The notes beneath the pieces were generated by a model, which ran no database searches, was not told where the DNA came from, and saw only the letters and a list, made by a program, of their open reading frames with translations. A program made the translations under genes and the position numbers. A stretch of 7,503 nucleotides of DNA from Pseudomonadota bacterium (GTDB taxonomy: Bacteria > Pseudomonadota > Alphaproteobacteria > Acetobacterales > Acetobacteraceae), in contig JAKBCD010000072.1 in the NCBI GenBank assembly GCA_021808205.1, forward strand, positions 1 to 7,503, written 5' to 3'. Below, piece by piece: positions 5,872 to 7,503 of this stretch (positions are counted from its first letter, which is position 1; every line of letters begins with the position of its first letter).

Positions 5872-6471
5872 ATGACCGATCAGGAATTTGAGGCCGCTCT
5901 GATTGACGCCGCTTTTGCCTTGGGGGCAGAGGCGGGGTGGTTGCGCGTGTCTCCGGCGGCGGCGGCCCGCCATGCGGGGCTGGATCTCGCCAGGGCGCGC
6001 GCGCTTTTTCCCTGCACCGGGGAGATTTTGAGAAAATTCGGCCGCCAGGCGGATGCGGCGGCGCTGAGCCATGCGATGACCGATGGCAGCGTGCGGGACA
6101 GGCTGTTTGATATTCTGCTCCGCCGGTTTGATTATTTACAGCTTCGCCGTGCCGGTGTGGTGGCGCTGATGCGGGCCTTGCCTTTTTGCCCGCCGCTGGC
6201 GCTGGCGCTGGCGGGAATGAACCTTGCCTCGATGGGCTGGCTGCTGGAAGGGGCAGGGGTGGAGGCCACGGGCGTTGGCGGCGCGTTGAAGAAGCGCGGG
6301 CTGCTGGCGGTGTGGCTGTATGGCCTGCGCGCCTGGGCCGAGGATAACAGCCCGGATCTGACCGCCACAATGGCTGCGGTGGACAAAGCCCTTGCCAGGG
6401 CAGAGGGGGTGGCTCAGCGCCATTCATCCTCTCAGCCGCCGCCGGAAGCGGAGACCCCTGCCGCGACATAA
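5872..6471 (+). CDS. COQ9-like / TetR-fold protein
   Basis: The 199-aa all-helical product has a TetR-like N-terminal helix-turn-helix region (about 5-50, with VSPAAAARHAGLDLARARALFP). Its C-terminal region resembles COQ9: a Trp-containing helix (MGWLLEGAGVE, 121-131) followed by KKRGLLAVWLYGLRAWAEDNSPD (140-162) and a helix ending DKAL (171-174). COQ9 proteins bind lipids/isoprenoids and assist ubiquinone synthesis. Bacterial relatives are often labelled TetR regulators, and I cannot tell from sequence whether this one binds DNA. The last 20 residues are Ser/Pro/Glu-rich and likely disordered. The start has no clear ribosome binding site; GATACT at 5854-5859 could be a -10 giving an almost leaderless transcript, with only a poor -35. 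The phasin gene follows after 18 bases, suggesting co-transcription. Confidence 0.75.
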   Translation: MTDQEFEAALIDAAFALGAEAGWLRVSPAAAARHAGLDLARARALFPCTGEILRKFGRQADAAALSHAMTDGSVRDRLFDILLRRFDYLQLRRAGVVALMRALPFCPPLALALAGMNLASMGWLLEGAGVEATGVGGALKKRGLLAVWLYGLRAWAEDNSPDLTATMAAVDKALARAEGVAQRHSSSQPPPEAETPAAT

Positions 6472-6489
6472 CCCCAAAGGAGACCGGAC

Positions 6490-6873
6490 ATGGCCGAAAA
6501 AACGACGAAGACCGGAGCGCAATCCTTCATACCGGATGTGGACGCCATGCTGGCGGCGCACCGGCGAAACCTGGAGGCGCTGACAGCGGCCAATCGCGCG
6601 GCAATGGAGGGCGTGCAGATCGCTGCCCGCCGGCAAATGGAGATTATGCAGGAGACGATGACCGGCCTTGCCGCCGCCATGAAGGAGTTTCCCGCCAGCC
6701 AGACACCGGCCAGCCATGCCGCCCGCGTAAAGCAAGCCTATGAGAGTGCCGTGGCCAACGCCAAGGAGCTGGGTGATTTGATCCAGAAGTCCAATGCCGA
6801 GGCCGTGGCCAAGCTGAATGCCCGCTTTTCCGAGGCACTGGGTGAGTTGCAGGCCATGCTGGAGAAGAAGTAA
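6490..6873 (+). CDS. Phasin family protein
   Basis: The 127-aa product is helical and fits the phasin family (Phasin_2-like), amphipathic proteins that coat polyhydroxyalkanoate granules and influence granule size. A short N-terminal tail (1-17) leads into helices with the family pattern [17 protein letters not shown] (27-43) and [12 protein letters not shown] (46-57). A Pro/Ser linker (about 67-75) then leads to a second helical segment rich in Ala and Lys ([18 protein letters not shown], 89-106) ending in EKK. It has no signal peptide or membrane segment. The start has a strong AAAGGAG (6476-6482, 7-base gap), much better than that of its upstream neighbour, so it is probably made in larger amounts. 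No PHA synthase is visible here; some phasin-domain proteins serve other structural roles. Confidence 0.87.
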   Translation: MAEKTTKTGAQSFIPDVDAMLAAHRRNLEALTAANRAAMEGVQIAARRQMEIMQETMTGLAAAMKEFPASQTPASHAARVKQAYESAVANAKELGDLIQKSNAEAVAKLNARFSEALGELQAMLEKK

Positions 6874-6880
6874 GGCTTTT

Positions 6881-6895
6881 CTGCCGTTCTGGCAG
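6881..6895. other. Weak hairpin between phasin and uvrB
   Basis: CTGCC (6881-6885) pairs with GGCAG (6891-6895) around GTTCT. The stem is only 5 bp and lacks a following T run, so it would attenuate or pause at most; read-through from phasin into uvrB remains possible. Confidence 0.25.
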
Positions 6896-6911
6896 GGGCC
6901 ATATTGACGGC

Positions 6912-7503
6912 ATGTCCTTTGCCACCCTGCCGCCTCTGCCGCTGACCTTCATTCCTGAGAAACAGGCCCCGCGCCCGTTGCTCAAACCGTTGCGGGTGGT
7001 CTCGGAATACCAGCCCAGCGGCGACCAGCCCACCGCCATCCGCCAGCTTGTGGGTGGGCTTGAGGCGCTGGCGCGCGACCAGGTGCTGCTGGGCGTTACC
7101 GGCTCGGGCAAAACCTTTTCCATGGCCAAGATTATTGAGGCGCAGCAGCGCCCGGCCCTGGTGCTGGCGCCAAACAAAACGCTCGCCGCCCAGCTCTATG
7201 CCGAGATGAAAGGCTTTTTCCCCGACAATGCGGTGGAATATTTTGTCTCCTATTACGACTACTACCAGCCGGAAGCCTATGTGCCGCGCTCCGACACCTA
7301 CATAGAAAAAGACAGCGCGATTAACGAGACTATCGACCGTATGCGCCATGCCGCCACCCAGGCGCTGCTGGAACGGGGAGATGTGATCATCGTTGCTTCG
7401 GTTTCTTGCATCTACGGCATCGGCTCGGTCGAGACTTATTCCAAGATGGTGGTGCGGCTGGAAACCGGCGGGCGGATTGAGCGAGACGCGCTGGTGAAGG
7501 CGC
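6912..7503 (+). CDS. uvrB: Excinuclease ABC subunit B, N-terminal part (runs off right edge)
   Basis: UvrB is the helicase-like damage-verification subunit of UvrABC nucleotide excision repair, acting in the cytoplasm on DNA. The window holds the first 197 codons of about 700. Visible marks: [16 protein letters not shown] (31-46), the Q-region of UvrB; Walker A GVTGSGKT at 61-68; [15 protein letters not shown] (86-100); and the damage-probing beta-hairpin region with its tyrosine cluster, [20 protein letters not shown] (110-129). The ATG at 6912 gives an N-terminal extension of about 25 residues relative to E. coli UvrB, Pro-rich and not conserved in character. Ribosome binding is weak (AGGGG at 6894-6898 is rather far), so the exact start is less sure than the identity. 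The gene starts 38 bases after the phasin stop; no LexA-type box is evident in that gap. Confidence 0.97.
   Translation, partial: MSFATLPPLPLTFIPEKQAPRPLLKPLRVVSEYQPSGDQPTAIRQLVGGLEALARDQVLLGVTGSGKTFSMAKIIEAQQRPALVLAPNKTLAAQLYAEMKGFFPDNAVEYFVSYYDYYQPEAYVPRSDTYIEKDSAINETIDRMRHAATQALLERGDVIIVASVSCIYGIGSVETYSKMVVRLETGGRIERDALVKA

Noticed and set aside
5858..6469. 203-codon minus-strand ORF opposite the COQ9-like gene
   Set aside because: Pro/Arg/Ser-rich antisense frame with no domain; the plus-strand product has a coherent helical pattern and a phasin neighbour.

Overview
This window (GC-rich, 7.5 kb) looks like a chromosomal housekeeping segment of an alphaproteobacterium. SecB carries the alphaproteobacterial-style C-terminal block, ArgC is the short type-2 form, and COQ9-like, phasin and UvrB genes sit together. 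The family Acetobacteraceae/Rhodospirillales is plausible, but this is inference from gene style only. I see no mobile element, CRISPR array, tRNA or rRNA.

Left edge (1-371): the first 13 codons of a LysR-type regulator run off the left end on the minus strand. A 107-bp divergent spacer holding a perfect 9-bp tandem repeat separates it from a small basic ORF (147-371) with a good ribosome binding site but no recognisable family.

Left-centre (313-3198, minus strand): a tight argH - lptM - lysA unit read in that order. The middle gene is a 41-residue lipoprotein. Its start overlaps the argH stop (ATGA), and lysA begins one base after its stop. The unit joins the last step of arginine synthesis, an LptM-type outer-membrane-assembly lipoprotein and the last step of lysine synthesis.

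Centre (3182-4305): a secreted TlpA-like thioredoxin reads rightward from a start inside the 5' end of argH, so the two divergent genes overlap by 17 bp with no spacer. It converges on secB (minus strand) at a strong bidirectional hairpin terminator.

Right-centre (4373-5829, plus strand): argC is translationally coupled (ATGA) to a gamma-class carbonic anhydrase-like hexapeptide protein.

Right (5872-7503, plus strand): a COQ9/TetR-fold protein, a phasin and the start of uvrB follow with short gaps.

Most of the content is conserved metabolism and envelope function. No clearly new system is evident. The points most worth a second look are the small lptM gene, the spacer-less argH/tlpA divergence, the COQ9-like/phasin pair, and the repeat-bearing spacer with its small ORF at the left edge.
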